Shown: in pieces, positions 21,134-32,717 of the stretch | Layout of the letters: each line of letters begins with the position of its first letter | How positions within the stretch are numbered: the first letter of the stretch is position 1 | NCBI GenBank assembly: GCA_039105265.1 | Contig: JAPFFF010000001.1 | Location: 3,286,001 to 3,350,000 of the forward strand | DNA: 64,000 bases | Source: Tritrichomonas musculus | Lineage: Eukaryota; Parabasalia; Tritrichomonadida; Tritrichomonadidae | Direction of reading: 5' to 3' | Made by a program: the position numbers and the translations under genes | Notes under the pieces: model-generated | Told to the model about the DNA's origin: nothing | Seen by the model: only the letters and a program-made list of their open reading frames with translations | Databases searched by the model: none

Positions 21134-22379
21134 TAGGGTGTTTCATATGTTTTTACAATTTTGACTTAGAATTTTAAACTATGAAGTATAAATTATATGT
21201 TATCATTTATTACATGTGAATAATCATCTGATGAAGTTTCAAGTTGATTTTTTGGAAATTGAATGAAATACGATCATTTTTTTTGAGGGTATAAGACGTT
21301 AAGACTGTACGTTAAATAAAAATGCAAAGAAACTTTATAAAGAAGCTTACAAATGAAGGACATAAACCAATTGAAATTAGAAGTAAATTGGATATTCAGT
21401 ATGGTAAAAGTGCCCTCTGCTTGAAAAGCGTATATAATTGGTATAATCTATTCAAGCTAGGATATGAAAGCACAGAAGCTGATGACAGGTCAGGTAGACC
21501 ATATGATGAGCAATTGGCCATTACAATCGACCATATATTTGAAGAAGAACCGTATTCATCAATACGATGCATTGCACACAAGGTAAACAGTAATCCTGCT
21601 ACTGTTTATCGATATGTTGCTCTATATCTTCAAAGAGTTTACAGGCATTCTAAATACGTACCACATTTTTTAAATGAATTTAAAAAAGAGAAAAGAGTGA
21701 ATGAATGTACACTGCTTTTAACAATTTTAAGTGAAAGTGAGGAACTGGGTTCTACATCAAGTTTAATCGAAAAGGTGCATGGATTCTGCCAGATGAAAAA
21801 GTTCCATTTTTTGAAAACCCAGGGTTTCAATTGAGAAAATTTATGTTAACCGTTATTTGGGGAATAAACGGTATCCATGTGATTGATATTATGGATTCAG
21901 CCCTATCATTCAATTCTTATTATTTCATTACACACATCTTATGCCAAATTTAACAAAATAAAATTCAAAAAAACAGATATAGAAAGAGAATAAAATATTA
22001 TCTGCATTTAGATAATTGTAAAGTGCACAATTCAAAAGCTACACAACAAAAAGTCGATAGTATTCACTTTTTGAGGGCCCAACATCCACCATATTCACCT
22101 GATATGGCACCCTCTGACTTTTTTGTATTTGGATACGTTAAAAAAAATTAGAAGGACAAGAATTCGACGGTCCTGATTCATTATTAGATGCAATTATTGA
22201 AATTATCGAAGGAATTCCAAAGGACACTTTGAAAGAAGTTTTTTTTGAATGGATGAACAGATGCAGGCAAGTTATTCAAAATGGAGGAGATTATATAACA
22301 TAATAAAAATTAATTTTATATTTATTTTATTAAATTATTATTTTTTATATCAAATTGTAAAAACATATGAAACACCCTA
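21134..22379 (+). mobile_element. Tc1/mariner element, perfect 28-bp TIRs
   Basis: TAGGGTGTTTCATATG begins the left TIR (21134-21161), and the right TIR (22352-22379) is its exact 28-bp inverse. TA dinucleotides flank both sides (21132-21133 and 22380-22381), the mariner target duplication. Total length is 1246 bp, a normal mariner size. It interrupts the MULE transposase gene, so it is the younger insertion. Identity of the TIRs suggests fairly recent movement, although its own transposase is now broken. Confidence 0.95.
21322..22303 (+). pseudogene. mariner transposase, broken
   Basis: The open N-terminal part (21322 onward) has the helix-turn-helix region NEGHKPIEIRSKL..SVYNWYNLFKLG with DRSGRP linker. 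The catalytic part lies in other frames: DEKVPFFENPGFQ, VIWGINGIHVIDIMDSALSF, LHLDNCKVHNSKATQQ and YSPDMAPSDFFVFGYVK. Between the Asp of LDN and the Asp of PSDFF there are 34 residues, the DD34D signature of true mariners. There are roughly three breaks (near 21775, 21950 and 22150). It ends with RCRQVIQNGGDYIT at 22303, shortly before the right TIR, as in intact mariners. Confidence 0.88.
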
Positions 22380-23574
22380 TACAAAAACATTTGTTGAATT
22401 ATCAAAATTGTCTTTTCTAAATAAAAAAAGAAGTAAAACTAGCTGTGCAGAATATATCTGTTTTAGAGAAAAAGGCCTCAAATGCAGGGTTGCCTGTTAT
22501 TATTTTGGATGGAACTTTCCAGTCTTCCATATATCGCGGGACTCTCTTTATTGCCATGACGGTCTCGAGCAATAGATCAAATATTCCTTTAGCATGGTCC
22601 TGGGGACCAAGCGAGAATGAAGAAGTTGTATTATTAGTTTTAAATCTAATAAAAAAAGTAAACCAGAATATTGAAAAGATAATTAGTGATGAAGGGAAAG
22701 CAATAAAAGCTGCCATTCAAAAAGTCTTTCCAGACGCATATCATAAGTTATGCGCCTGGCATTTATCTAAAAAAAAATATGTTTTGGAAGCTTCTGAGAG
22801 CTGATCACCCTGTGATTTTTAAATCATAATGACTCAATTATATCGGTTTAAAAAAGTAATACCTGAAATTTTACAAAACGGTAGAGCAGTTTTCGAGATT
22901 CTTCGAAGGGATAAAACAAAATGATTTAATTACTTCTTCTCCCAGTGAAAGCATTAACGCAGAAATAAAGAAATTTAGAACTGAGTGCCATTGAAACTTT
23001 TCAATCATCTAGAAGTTATTGGTTTCAACAGATGTCTAGATCTTTACAATTTAACTACAGATATGACCCCTTACTTTACAAAGAGAAAAGCTCATATTGA
23101 AGATATAGCCAATAAATTACATATTTTAAAAAATGAAAGTTATGGAACAAGTAGAGTTGTAGTTGATCCACGCTACAAAATAAACAGTATAAGGTGGGAA
23201 GTTAAAACAAGAAACTTAAATTGTGTTTGCGGGAAATTTTCTGACAGAGTATTTCCTTGTTCTCACATGGTCAAAGCATTTAATGATCTCAATGAAACAT
23301 ACGAACATCTTATTCATCCCTGTTATTTCACCAAAACAATTAGGGAGGCATTGAGAAATTTAATTTCACCTGTTTCTCTTGCTGGCTTAAGAAAAGATGA
23401 GCGTAATTTTTTAAAACAAGCATAATTATAAAAATGCTTTCTGTGTCCTTTATACCAGTATGAAAAATACGATGAGATACAAAATATCGAAAGCAACTTT
23501 TTGAGCGAAGCCAAAAAAGTTGCTTTCAGTATTTTAAGTTATCTTGGATACTTTTTGAATAATCTCATATAATA

Positions 23575-24360
23575 AGTTTGTTTTTCCATAAATACAAAAA
23601 GCAGCATTCGATAAAAAATATTTAAATATAGAAATGATCACAACAATGAAAAGCATCAAGGGAAGAGTATCAAGAACAGAAACAAAAACACAATATTTGG
23701 GATATGACGTTGATAATATAAGAATTGGATCATGGACAGCTAGCATTTGGGGGGAGGTTCATCTGGAGGCTGAAGCCACAATAACTGATGGAACTATTAA
23801 AGCAAGACTTATGGTTCAAAAATAGGTGAATTCAACGATATTGATTATGAAGAGAATTTTATTACTATCACTATTGCTGGAGGAGAAATTAATTCCAAAG
23901 AATAGATGACTTCTCTTGCTGTATCATAAATAGCAAAACATTTACTATATCAAATCCTCATAAATTTAGGGTTAGATGGATAAAGATTAAAGAAAATAAT
24001 GCTATTCGAAGAATAAAATTCACAACAAATGACTTGACCTATCCGTGGGATATGAGTGTATTGCACAACAACATTGATGGGATACATGATCAAATTCAGA
24101 AGAAGATTACAGTTTTTATCAATACACTAAATGATTTCCCTACTGTTGATGAGGTCAATACACCTTTTCGTTTAGTAAAGTGTTTCTCATCACATGGTAT
24201 CTCTTCATTAAGTTCACGAGTATTAAACAACCTCGTGTTAGGTTTACGACATAATAGTGTGTTAACTGTCTTATAGTCTTTCGATATGATAAGTCTAGCG
24301 AGTTCATGCTTCAACTTATCCATATCATTCATTGCAAATAGTTCTGTTAATGCGGTCATT
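23575..24360. other. unknown broken coding fragments
   Basis: Clearly protein-like sequence occurs on the plus strand (for example GRVSRTETKTQYLGYDVDN, WTASIWGEVHLEAEATI, later TYPWDMSVLHNNIDGIHDQI) and on the minus strand at its right end (MTALTELFAMNDMDKLKHEL). The plus-strand part is broken in a few places. I do not recognise either family; composition is higher-GC than neighbours. Position next to mobile elements makes an element-borne gene possible, including a virus-like structural protein, but nothing seen proves that. Confidence 0.35.
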
Positions 24361-24364
24361 TCAT

Positions 24365-25052
24365 TTCAAGAAAAATACATAGTAATCACATTGTCGATTC
24401 ATTTCTTCACCAATTTATACAAAATAAAATTTTGAATAGATAATTTTATCTTATGATTCGAATTATGTAAACTATCAAGCAATATATAAAAATACAAATA
24501 TTGCATTTGATCTCTTTACAAGATTCTCTTAAAGCATAAAAAAGCATTTAATTATGATATCATTATCCATTTACTCAAAAAATCATACAAAAATATAAAA
24601 AAAAAAAAAACAATAATTAAAAGTTTATAATGTCAGCTAAAGCAAATAAATAATGATAAAATGATTTTGGAACCAAAAATGTTGATGATTATAAAAAAAG
24701 TACGTTTAATCGAACTTTTTCATAATGAATAAGCCATCCAATTGATTACTGGAGATTTCCAGTTTATCATAGAAATCTACAATTTTTTATATAAATCTAA
24801 TATATTCGTATATAATTGAAGTAATCAGTAAACCTTATGTTCATGAAATACCTTAGGTTATTTTGAAAATGTAATTATTTCTACGTAAACTTTGTATTAT
24901 CAACAAAAAAAGAGGTTTATTGAGAAAGTTAGGTTTATTGTAAATGTATATATATCCATAAATAACCTATGCTTTCCGGGCAATCTGAGACTTCTTTGAG
25001 GGACTCTAATAATAATATAAATTAAAATAATAATTAAATAATCTTTATATTT
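24365..25052. other. AT-rich intergenic
   Basis: No gene or element recognised over about 690 bases. Confidence 0.5.
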
Positions 25053-25054
25053 TA

Positions 25055-26983
25055 TAGTTGGTGGAAAAAACTGCGTTTTGAGGACAAAACTATGTTTTCT
25101 CGATGAATATTCAATATTTTTTAATAAAAGTTATATATAATCACATTTCATATTAATACAAATCTATATACAGGTTTTTATCAATTTTTTTGAACTTAAG
25201 CTTTGATAATATTATAATAAAAATTATTTTATAACATCAACATTTTTTTAATATTTCCTAATTTTTAAATTATCACTTGGATATACTATAAAATGGATAA
25301 AATATTTTTTAACAAATGTTGTTCAGTAAGGGAAAAAAATCGATTTTTAAAAGATTTTTTAATATTCACTTCACCACTATAATTCTTTTTATATCACATT
25401 TCAGTTTTTATATAGGAAAATGGATTTTTAAAAAAGCATTTTCATTTCATTAAAACATATTATTGTTTAATGATATCCTGCTATTACTTTATTGATAAAA
25501 TAAAATTACTGAAAAGTTATTTTTTTTTTTGAATTTTAGTTGAAATTGAATTTTTTTTTCTTTTCAAATGCTAAGTGAAACAAAAAGCATTTTCCTCGAT
25601 ATATCTAAATGATTATCATTATTAAAAAAATAAATATTATATATTATTCTATTAAAATAATAAATAGAATGTTAAAATTATTATATCTTTAATAACCATC
25701 AAGTTATTCATGCTAAAAAATACTTTCAAAAAAATTTGAAAAAACTAATTTTTCATAGGAAAAAAATGGTAAATTGCATTTTTTGAAGTGAAAATATTTA
25801 TAATATCAAATGTAACATGTATATTATAAATATTATAATCAAATATTGATTATGTCTAAAAATATTAGTGTTTTTTGAATATAAATTTAAACAAAGTTTT
25901 GTAAGAATTTTTAAAAAGAAATATTTAATAACTTTAATATTTAGGATAACATTACATGTCAATAATAAATATATATAGATAAATTTATACGATTACACTT
26001 TTTCCTTGAGAAAAGCACACAAAAAAAATTTTAAACATCTTCCCGAAAATGACCAATATAATATATTATTGAATGATAATATCATATTCAAATTTATATT
26101 TGAATATTATTAATTTCTACAAAAAATTAGATCAATTTAATTCTTTGGTAGAAAAAAATAAAGTAGATTAATTTTGATTCTTCATCTTTTCAACCAAGTG
26201 ACCTATAAATGATTTGCCAGATTTGGCTGTGTAAAAACATATAGATACTAATATTATATATATTTTATAATTGTTATACGAAAATTCCATACACATTATG
26301 TATAATCAATGATATTTTTAACCAAAGTTGCAATTTAATTTCTAACATGAGGGAGTAATTTACAGAGGATTTATTATTAAAATCTGATAATATATAATAT
26401 GTAGATATATATTATATTAGTAGTAAATTTGGTTGATAAATCTATCATAGAGAAATTTAAGTTGAAAAAAAAAAGTTATTAAAAAAAATATTAAAAACAA
26501 TTTATCTTAATATCAAATGACTATTTCAATGATTTTATTTTATCAATAAAGTAATAGCAGGATATCATTAAACAATAATATGTTTTAATGAAATGAAAAT
26601 GCTTTTTTAAAAATCCATTTTCCTATATAAAAACTGAAATGTGATATAAAAAGAATTATAGTGGTGAAGTGAATATTAAAAAATCTTTTAAAAATCGATT
26701 TTTTTCCCTTACTGAACAACATTTGTTAAAAAATATTTTATCCATTTTATAGTATATCCAAGTGATAATTTAAAAATTAGGAAATATTAAAAAAATGTTG
26801 ATGTTATAAAATAATTTTTATTATAATATTATCAAAGCTTAAGTTCAATAAAATTGATAAAAACCTGTATATAGATTTGTATTAATATGAAATGTGATTA
26901 TATATAACTTTTATTAAAAAATATTGAATATTCATCGAGAAAACATAGTTTTGTCCTCAAAACGCAGTTTTTTCCACCAACTA
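25055..26983. mobile_element. 1.93-kb element with 452-bp TIRs
   Basis: The left 452 bp (25055-25506, starting TAGTTGGTGGAAAAAACTGC) is repeated almost base for base in inverse at 26532-26983. I see only a couple of differences (for example one near position 140 of the arm). TA flanks each end (25053-25054; 26984-26985). The 1.0-kb middle is AT-rich without any convincing open frame, so it is non-autonomous. TA flanks and TAG... ends fit a Tc1/mariner-superfamily target preference, but the superfamily is unproven. The near-identity of the arms implies recent insertion or arm conversion. Confidence 0.85.
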
Positions 26984-26985
26984 TA

Positions 26986-27380
26986 ATTATATCACAAATA
27001 AATATTTCACGCAAAATGATATATTATATAATTTAAAAAAAAGCAACTTTTAACTCAGAAAAATTGCTTAACTTGGAAATCCCACCATTCAATTTGGTTA
27101 TTTTATCGGCGGAGAAATTGAGAGCATTAAAATATTGAAAGACAAAATCTTCTCATCTCAATTTTTAGTGATGTGAAGTGAGTGCCTAACTTGAATGTCC
27201 TGCCCTGTATCTAGTTCTATATTGCATTGACTATATTATATTGTATTTATTGACTTCTGTTATAAAAGAATTTACTATTAAATTAGTGAAAAATGTCACA
27301 TGGAAAATACTTCATCGTAATTCAATTAAAAATCAACTAAATAAAGAACTATTTACAATATAATATTTTTTTAATGATTA
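26986..27380. other. spacer downstream of BTB gene
   Basis: No gene. A 23-bp word (27208-27230) is identical to part of the BTB gene at 27687-27709; its meaning is unclear. Confidence 0.45.
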
Positions 27381-29369
27381 TTATTTTACTTGATATTGTA
27401 TATCAAAGTATACAATTTTTTTGTCAATTTTAGTATTATATGTTAAACTATCAATTAGACGGTAATGATCACTTGCCGTTATATTGTTGTTACCATAGAT
27501 AATGATAAAATCAGGTTTGAGCTCATCACATTTGCTGAATAATTTAGCAATTAAAGCTTTTGCTTCTGACACAGTCATGAAAAAGTTCAATTTCTTATCA
27601 AATAACTTTCCCTGTTTACTCACAAAAGTGAAATTGTATAGAATTTGAACAAAGTAATGATTATTACATTTAAGTGTATCATTTCTATCTAGTTCTATAT
27701 TGCATTGATTATGTTTTATTGAAACAGAAATTGTGAATTTTTTATAAATTTCTTCAATCAAATCAACAACACTGGCAACAGTTTCATTCTCAATGAAATT
27801 GAAAGTTAAATGCTGACAATTTAATGTTACAATGTTTGCTGGTTCAACATAAACAGTTGTTCCTTCTGGAATACAATTGAAACAAAAGTCCGAAATTGGT
27901 ATTTTTATTCCCCATAATTTAAACCGTATAAAACTGAATAAAGACCTGCTGAAGAAAATGTTTTGCTTATAGAATTGATAAATTACTTCATTAAAGCTTT
28001 TTTCATAACAATCATTAATTACACATGAAAAAGAAGGAAATTGAAATTTAATGTTTGGATATGGTTTAAGAATTGTTAAGTGAAAAAAGTTATTGTTTTT
28101 TTCTTTAGTTACACTATCGATATCAAATTGACTTGTTTGAAGATTAAATTGGCGTGCAATTTGGGTTTTAATATCAGAAGAAGTGTCAATTTTAACATTT
28201 TCTATTAAGCATGTGTTATTTATATAGCAAGTAAAATCTGCTGTCGTTGTGGTTTTTTCTTGATCCAATGAATCAAATAACAATAAAGATATAGATTGAT
28301 CACTCTTTTCTTTTGCAGAAGAAAAAGATTTATTTGATGATTTTGATTGATTTTTTGTGGGCATAGATTGAATTCTATTCATTGTCCTCGAAAAAGTGCT
28401 ACTTGAAGTAAGAGATTTCATTTTATCACCTACTTTTTTGGCTTCTTCTATTCTTTGACTTGTTTTATTTGTTGGTGAAACATGAGACAAGATTTCGTTA
28501 ATTTGTTTTCCATATAGTTCTTCAATTTCATTGATTTTCATTTCATATTTTTCTTTCATTTGCTCGATTTCTTTCTTTTGGTTTCGATTTATCATCAAAG
28601 CTTTATTGCATTTTTCCTCAATTTCATTGATTTTCATTTCATATTTTTCTTTCATTTGCTCGATCTCTTTCTTTTGGTTTTCCTGATTTCTTGAATTGAT
28701 GTAAATTAAATTTTCAATCATAACTGATTGTATCATCTGATTCCCAATTATGTACTTTTCTTCAAGAAGACGTTTATTCATGTATTCACGCATTTCAAAA
28801 TTGAATTCAAGCGAATTGAATAAAATTGAGGCCGATTCGCCGTGCGCTTTGTGGCATTTCAATATAAAGTCGATTATTTCACATCCATTCTCTTGCAGGA
28901 ATCGATTATTTTCTTTGTTTGAAAATTTCCTTAGAATTCGATGAAGCGTTGGTAGTGGTAGATAAATTAAACGGTCGTCTTTCATTAATTTATGAAAATA
29001 TTTGACTAAAAATTCTTCTGTTTGAAAACTCAAATCATTTCCTTTGATTTCCGCATCGAAAATAGAATATATATTGGCTGATATGTATTTCTCTGTGATT
29101 TCTGTCAAATCTGAAATATGATATTTTTGTGATAAGTAATATATTGTGATGACAGTGGAAGGATTCAACTCAATATGCTTGGTTGTGAGGTAATTAAAAA
29201 ATTCTTTTATAGATTCTTCTGGATTTTCTGAAATATTTTCAAATTCTGAGAAAAGATTAAGATTTTCTTGAAATCCGTCTTTTTGATTTAGAAAGAATGT
29301 AGAAAGTAAGCTGATGTCCTTATAATCAATTGTGTATTGCTTGTTGCAACAAATAAAATTTACATGCAT
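27381..29369 (-). CDS. BTB/BACK-like coiled-coil protein
   Basis: 662 residues from an ATG at 29369, intact. Residues 1-105 form a BTB-like domain of the trichomonad type (IKEFFNYLTTKHIELNPSTV, ITIYYLSQKYHISDLTEI). Residues 105-225 form a BACK-like helical region. A coiled coil at about 228-300 contains a 32-residue internal duplication, whose core KEIEQMKEKYEMKINEIEE occurs twice (DNA period 96 bp, around 28522 and 28618). A Ser/Thr-rich linker follows (300-360). The C-terminal 300 residues appear to hold tandem beta-grasp-like modules (HLTILKPYPNIKFQFPSF; TLNCQHLTFNFIENETVASV), which I propose only tentatively. BTB domains dimerise and often recruit cullin-3; a scaffold or adaptor role is inferred. 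It lies about 200 bases downstream of the BspA-like gene on the same strand, separately transcribed as usual here. Confidence 0.75.
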   Translation of the reverse strand: MHVNFICCNKQYTIDYKDISLLSTFFLNQKDGFQENLNLFSEFENISENPEESIKEFFNYLTTKHIELNPSTVITIYYLSQKYHISDLTEITEKYISANIYSIFDAEIKGNDLSFQTEEFLVKYFHKLMKDDRLIYLPLPTLHRILRKFSNKENNRFLQENGCEIIDFILKCHKAHGESASILFNSLEFNFEMREYMNKRLLEEKYIIGNQMIQSVMIENLIYINSRNQENQKKEIEQMKEKYEMKINEIEEKCNKALMINRNQKKEIEQMKEKYEMKINEIEELYGKQINEILSHVSPTNKTSQRIEEAKKVGDKMKSLTSSSTFSRTMNRIQSMPTKNQSKSSNKSFSSAKEKSDQSISLLLFDSLDQEKTTTTADFTCYINNTCLIENVKIDTSSDIKTQIARQFNLQTSQFDIDSVTKEKNNNFFHLTILKPYPNIKFQFPSFSCVINDCYEKSFNEVIYQFYKQNIFFSRSLFSFIRFKLWGIKIPISDFCFNCIPEGTTVYVEPANIVTLNCQHLTFNFIENETVASVVDLIEEIYKKFTISVSIKHNQCNIELDRNDTLKCNNHYFVQILYNFTFVSKQGKLFDKKLNFFMTVSEAKALIAKLFSKCDELKPDFIIIYGNNNITASDHYRLIDSLTYNTKIDKKIVYFDIQYQVK

Positions 29370-29564
29370 GTAAAAAAAAAATTTCTATTAAAAAACGATC
29401 ATTTAGCATTCAATTATTTTATATAGATTAATCATTTATAACAAAGAAAAGATCAATTAGTAAACTATTTGATTTAGTGTATATGCTTCTAAACCACAGT
29501 TTATTGCAGAATGCCTTCTCAAAAAAATTTGTTCAAAAAATTATTTGAGATGTGCAAATCAAGA

Positions 29565-32387
29565 TTACAACAGGCTTGGTACAACAGGATACATTTCGTT
29601 CTTGTTTTTATTTCTTGGAATCATGATGAGATTAGAAAAACCCTCAATTGCATTTATTTGATTATAAATATTTTGAGGTTTTGTTTTGGGATCAATTTCA
29701 ATTATTTGAAGCTTTTTACAACTATTAAATGCATTTAAATTAATAGTATCTAAATGAGCAGGAAGAATAAAACTTTCAATTGAAGAATTAATAAAAGCTT
29801 CTGCATCAATTACTTTGAGTTGTGAATCTTTGGCAATTTCAATTCTGCGAAGTTGTTTACAATCAAAAAATGATAATTTATGTATTATTTGAATGCTTGC
29901 TGGAATGAAGATATTTCTAAATGAGCAATTGGCAAATGCATAGGATGCAATTATTTTAATGCTGCTAGGAATTTCGACACTCATGACATTTCGATTTACA
30001 AAAACAAGAATATCATATTCATCACTATTCACATCACTCTTTCCTAAAACCATTTTGCCGACATTTTTGAAGCATTTATTATTTGGATCTATGATTACTT
30101 CAGTTAGTTTATTTGCCCCACAGCACCATCCTCCTTCAAGCTGACTTAAATTTGAAGGAATTGAAATCTTTTGGATAGATGAATTGTAAAATGCATATTC
30201 ACAAATTGTTTGAAGTTGAGAATTCGGTGCAAATTCAATCTGTTGGAGATTGAAACATGAAAAAAATGTTTGATCACATATTTTTGCAACATAAGGAGGA
30301 ATGAAAATTTTTTCTATTGAAGAATGTGCAAATGCATTTTTTTCAATTGTCTTAAGTTGAGAATCAGACGGAATTTCAATATTGCGAAGATTGTTGCAAT
30401 CCTTAAATGCCAAGCTACCAATTTTAGTAACACTGGAAGGAATGATGATTTCGTCAATTGCAGAACAAGAGAATGCTTCATTTTCAATTAAAAATAGTTC
30501 TGAATCCAATGGGAACTCAATTTTACGTAGGTTTTTACAATTATGAAAAGTTTGGAAATCAATTTTTTTAACATGAGTCGGAATGAAAATGCTTTTAATC
30601 GAGGAATCAGAAAATGCTTTGTATTCGATGGTGTTTAAATTTGAATCTCTTTTGATTTCAACCGATTCAAGTTTACTACATGATTCGAATGCATATCCGC
30701 ATATTTTGGTAACATGAGATGGAATTGAAATGCTTTCAATTGCTGAATCATAGAAAGCTTTTTCTTCAATTATTTCTAGTTGTGAATCCGGAGGAAATTC
30801 GACACTTTCAAGTTGTTTGCAAGATAGAAAAGCATTTTGACATATTCGTTTGACTTGAGATGAAATAAAAATGCTTTTAATGCTCGAATTAGCGAATGCA
30901 CATGACGATATTAGTTTTATGCTATTTGGTAGTGTTGCATTTTGAATGCCACGACAAGCGAAAACAAGAATGTCGTATTCCTTGTTTTGATAATTACTTT
31001 TTTTAATAATTAGTTTTTCATTTTCTTCATAATTCTTAAAAAATTGATTATTTTTCATAATCTTCACTTCATTCAAATTTTGTGCATTTGAACACCACCC
31101 TTCCTCAACCTCTATTAAGCTTGATGGAAAGTTGATTTTTTCAATTGGTGAACTACGAAAGGCATCTTTTTTAATTATTCTAAGCTCTGAGTCAGGTGAA
31201 ATTTCAACTTTTTGAAGCTCATTACAATAAGAAAAAGCATTTTCGCTCAATTGTGTAACATGAGGTGGAATGAAAATGCTTTTAATTGATGTTTGAGAAA
31301 AGGCATATTTTTCAATTGTATCAAGCTCTGAATTCTGTTGAATTTCAACATTTTGTAAGTAAACGCATCCACAAAACGCATTTTCTCCAATTTCAATGAC
31401 ATTCTTTGGAATAAAAATTTTCTTAATTTTGGTATTCGAAAATGCGTTCTTTTTAATTTTGATAAGTTCTGAATTTGTTGGAATTTCAACATTTATCAAG
31501 TTGCGGCATTCATTAAATGCATTCTCGCAGATTTCAACGACATGAGGAGGGATAAAAATTTTTTCTATTGCATTTTCAAAAAAAGCATAAGGTAAAATTG
31601 TTTCAAGTTGTGAATCGTAAGGAATATCAACTTCATGAAGTTCTCGGCATTGATTAAATGTGCTCGTATCAATTTGCTTGACTTGAGAAGGAATAAATAT
31701 TTCAGTAATTAATGTAAAAGAAAAAGCATTTTTTTCGATTATTTGAAGTTTTGAATCTTGAGGAACTTGGACATTTCTTAAATTTGTGCAAAACATAAAG
31801 GCTGATTCGCAAATTTGTGCAACTTGTGATGGAATAAAGACGCTTTCAATTTTACTTTGTGAGAATGCAAAAGATTCAATTTTTTTAATATTTTTTGGAA
31901 TTTTGGCTGTTTTTATGTCTCTGCTGGCAAAAACAAGTACATCATATTCATCATTATTGATATCACTTTTTCCAATGAGTAAATTTTCATCATCTTTATA
32001 TATCTTAAAATATGGATTATCTGGCATGACTGATATTTTGCATAAATTTCCCATTTCTCGACACCAGCCTTTTTCGAGTTTAGTTAAGCTTGAAGGAAGA
32101 GTTATACTCCAAATATTTGAATAATTAAATGCATTTTTCTCGATTATTTGAACTTTTGAATTAGAAGGAAATCGTAGAAAACTAGGTGAATATATATATC
32201 CTAGAGATGATTCGTTGATTTTTGTTACGATGAACTCTTTATTTTCATGATTAATGGAAAATGGAATTATCGTATCTCCATTGATAGAATTGTGTCCAAT
32301 GACACTAGCTGTTCGATCTTCTTCATTTAATGCATAAGTGAGGCCCTCTTTGGTGAGAATCATATTTGTCTTTGGAGTGTTATACAT
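29565..32387 (-). CDS. BspA-like leucine-rich-repeat protein
   Basis: About 940 residues, intact. I take the ATG at 32387 (MYNTPKTNMILTKEGLTYAL); the next ATG eight codons on (MILTKEGLTYAL) is also plausible and matches common family starts. The whole protein is LRR_5 (BspA/TpLRR) repeats of about 23 residues. A representative pair is IEKIFIPPHVVEICENAF with NECRNLINVEIPTNSEL, and more than twenty units are present. The solenoid is punctuated by three longer modules ending (K)SD.N.DEYDVLVFA.R (about residues 130-165, 465-500, 765-800), so the protein is built as three or four LRR blocks. No signal peptide or TM segment is seen. In trichomonads this is a very large family linked to surface adhesion and antigenic variation; soluble or non-classically exposed members are frequent. 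DNA-level repeats make it prone to unequal exchange. Confidence 0.92.
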   Translation of the reverse strand: MYNTPKTNMILTKEGLTYALNEEDRTASVIGHNSINGDTIIPFSINHENKEFIVTKINESSLGYIYSPSFLRFPSNSKVQIIEKNAFNYSNIWSITLPSSLTKLEKGWCREMGNLCKISVMPDNPYFKIYKDDENLLIGKSDINNDEYDVLVFASRDIKTAKIPKNIKKIESFAFSQSKIESVFIPSQVAQICESAFMFCTNLRNVQVPQDSKLQIIEKNAFSFTLITEIFIPSQVKQIDTSTFNQCRELHEVDIPYDSQLETILPYAFFENAIEKIFIPPHVVEICENAFNECRNLINVEIPTNSELIKIKKNAFSNTKIKKIFIPKNVIEIGENAFCGCVYLQNVEIQQNSELDTIEKYAFSQTSIKSIFIPPHVTQLSENAFSYCNELQKVEISPDSELRIIKKDAFRSSPIEKINFPSSLIEVEEGWCSNAQNLNEVKIMKNNQFFKNYEENEKLIIKKSNYQNKEYDILVFACRGIQNATLPNSIKLISSCAFANSSIKSIFISSQVKRICQNAFLSCKQLESVEFPPDSQLEIIEEKAFYDSAIESISIPSHVTKICGYAFESCSKLESVEIKRDSNLNTIEYKAFSDSSIKSIFIPTHVKKIDFQTFHNCKNLRKIEFPLDSELFLIENEAFSCSAIDEIIIPSSVTKIGSLAFKDCNNLRNIEIPSDSQLKTIEKNAFAHSSIEKIFIPPYVAKICDQTFFSCFNLQQIEFAPNSQLQTICEYAFYNSSIQKISIPSNLSQLEGGWCCGANKLTEVIIDPNNKCFKNVGKMVLGKSDVNSDEYDILVFVNRNVMSVEIPSSIKIIASYAFANCSFRNIFIPASIQIIHKLSFFDCKQLRRIEIAKDSQLKVIDAEAFINSSIESFILPAHLDTINLNAFNSCKKLQIIEIDPKTKPQNIYNQINAIEGFSNLIMIPRNKNKNEMYPVVPSLL

Positions 32388-32717
32388 TGATGAAATATAT
32401 TTTCTCAAATCAATAAAGGGCAGGAATATGTATATAGTCTAGAGTAAAACCCTCTACCAAATCTCTATATAAAAGAGTTGGAATCATATTATTATATAAA
32501 CATATAGAAAAAATGTTTATTTGATAAAATAATTATTATTTTTTAAAAAATGTTTATTTTATATTTAGATATTAGTATTTAAAAATTCGAAAAATTGAAT
32601 AGAATATGGTATGTGAGTTTTCCACCAACGTACTTTTGCCACCATTTAAAGGCCAAAAATATGTGATTTATGATATCTTTCAAAAATTGGGAAAAAAAAA
32701 AAAAAAAAAAAAAAGGG

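Larger units (their letters stand above)
20663..23425 (+). pseudogene. Mutator-like (MULE) transposase, interrupted
   Basis: Pieces of one MULE transposase lie in order on the plus strand. First is a Ser/Asp-rich N terminus (with a frame slip at the A run near 20787) through FNPCSITYVDNHASNC at 21131. The mariner element at 21134-22379 follows. Next, KKEVKLAVQNISVLEKKASN resembles the MuDR N-terminal domain, and the DDE core reads LPVIILDGTFQSS...AMTVSSNR...IPLAWSWG, IISDEGKAIKAAIQ, KLCAWHLSKK. Then SPSESINAEIKKFR (the family's SES.N block) and a C-terminal SWIM zinc finger, NCVCGKFSDRVFPCSHMVKA (CxC...CxH). Removing the mariner and one TA leaves SNC reading directly into TKTF in frame. Besides that insertion there are about four frame changes or stops (near 20787, 22430, 22805, 22995). 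No terminal repeats of the MULE itself were found. Confidence 0.8.

Noticed and set aside
27208-27709. 23-bp exact repeat between the spacer and the BTB gene
   Set aside because: Surrounding bases do not align, so a gene-fragment duplication cannot be supported.
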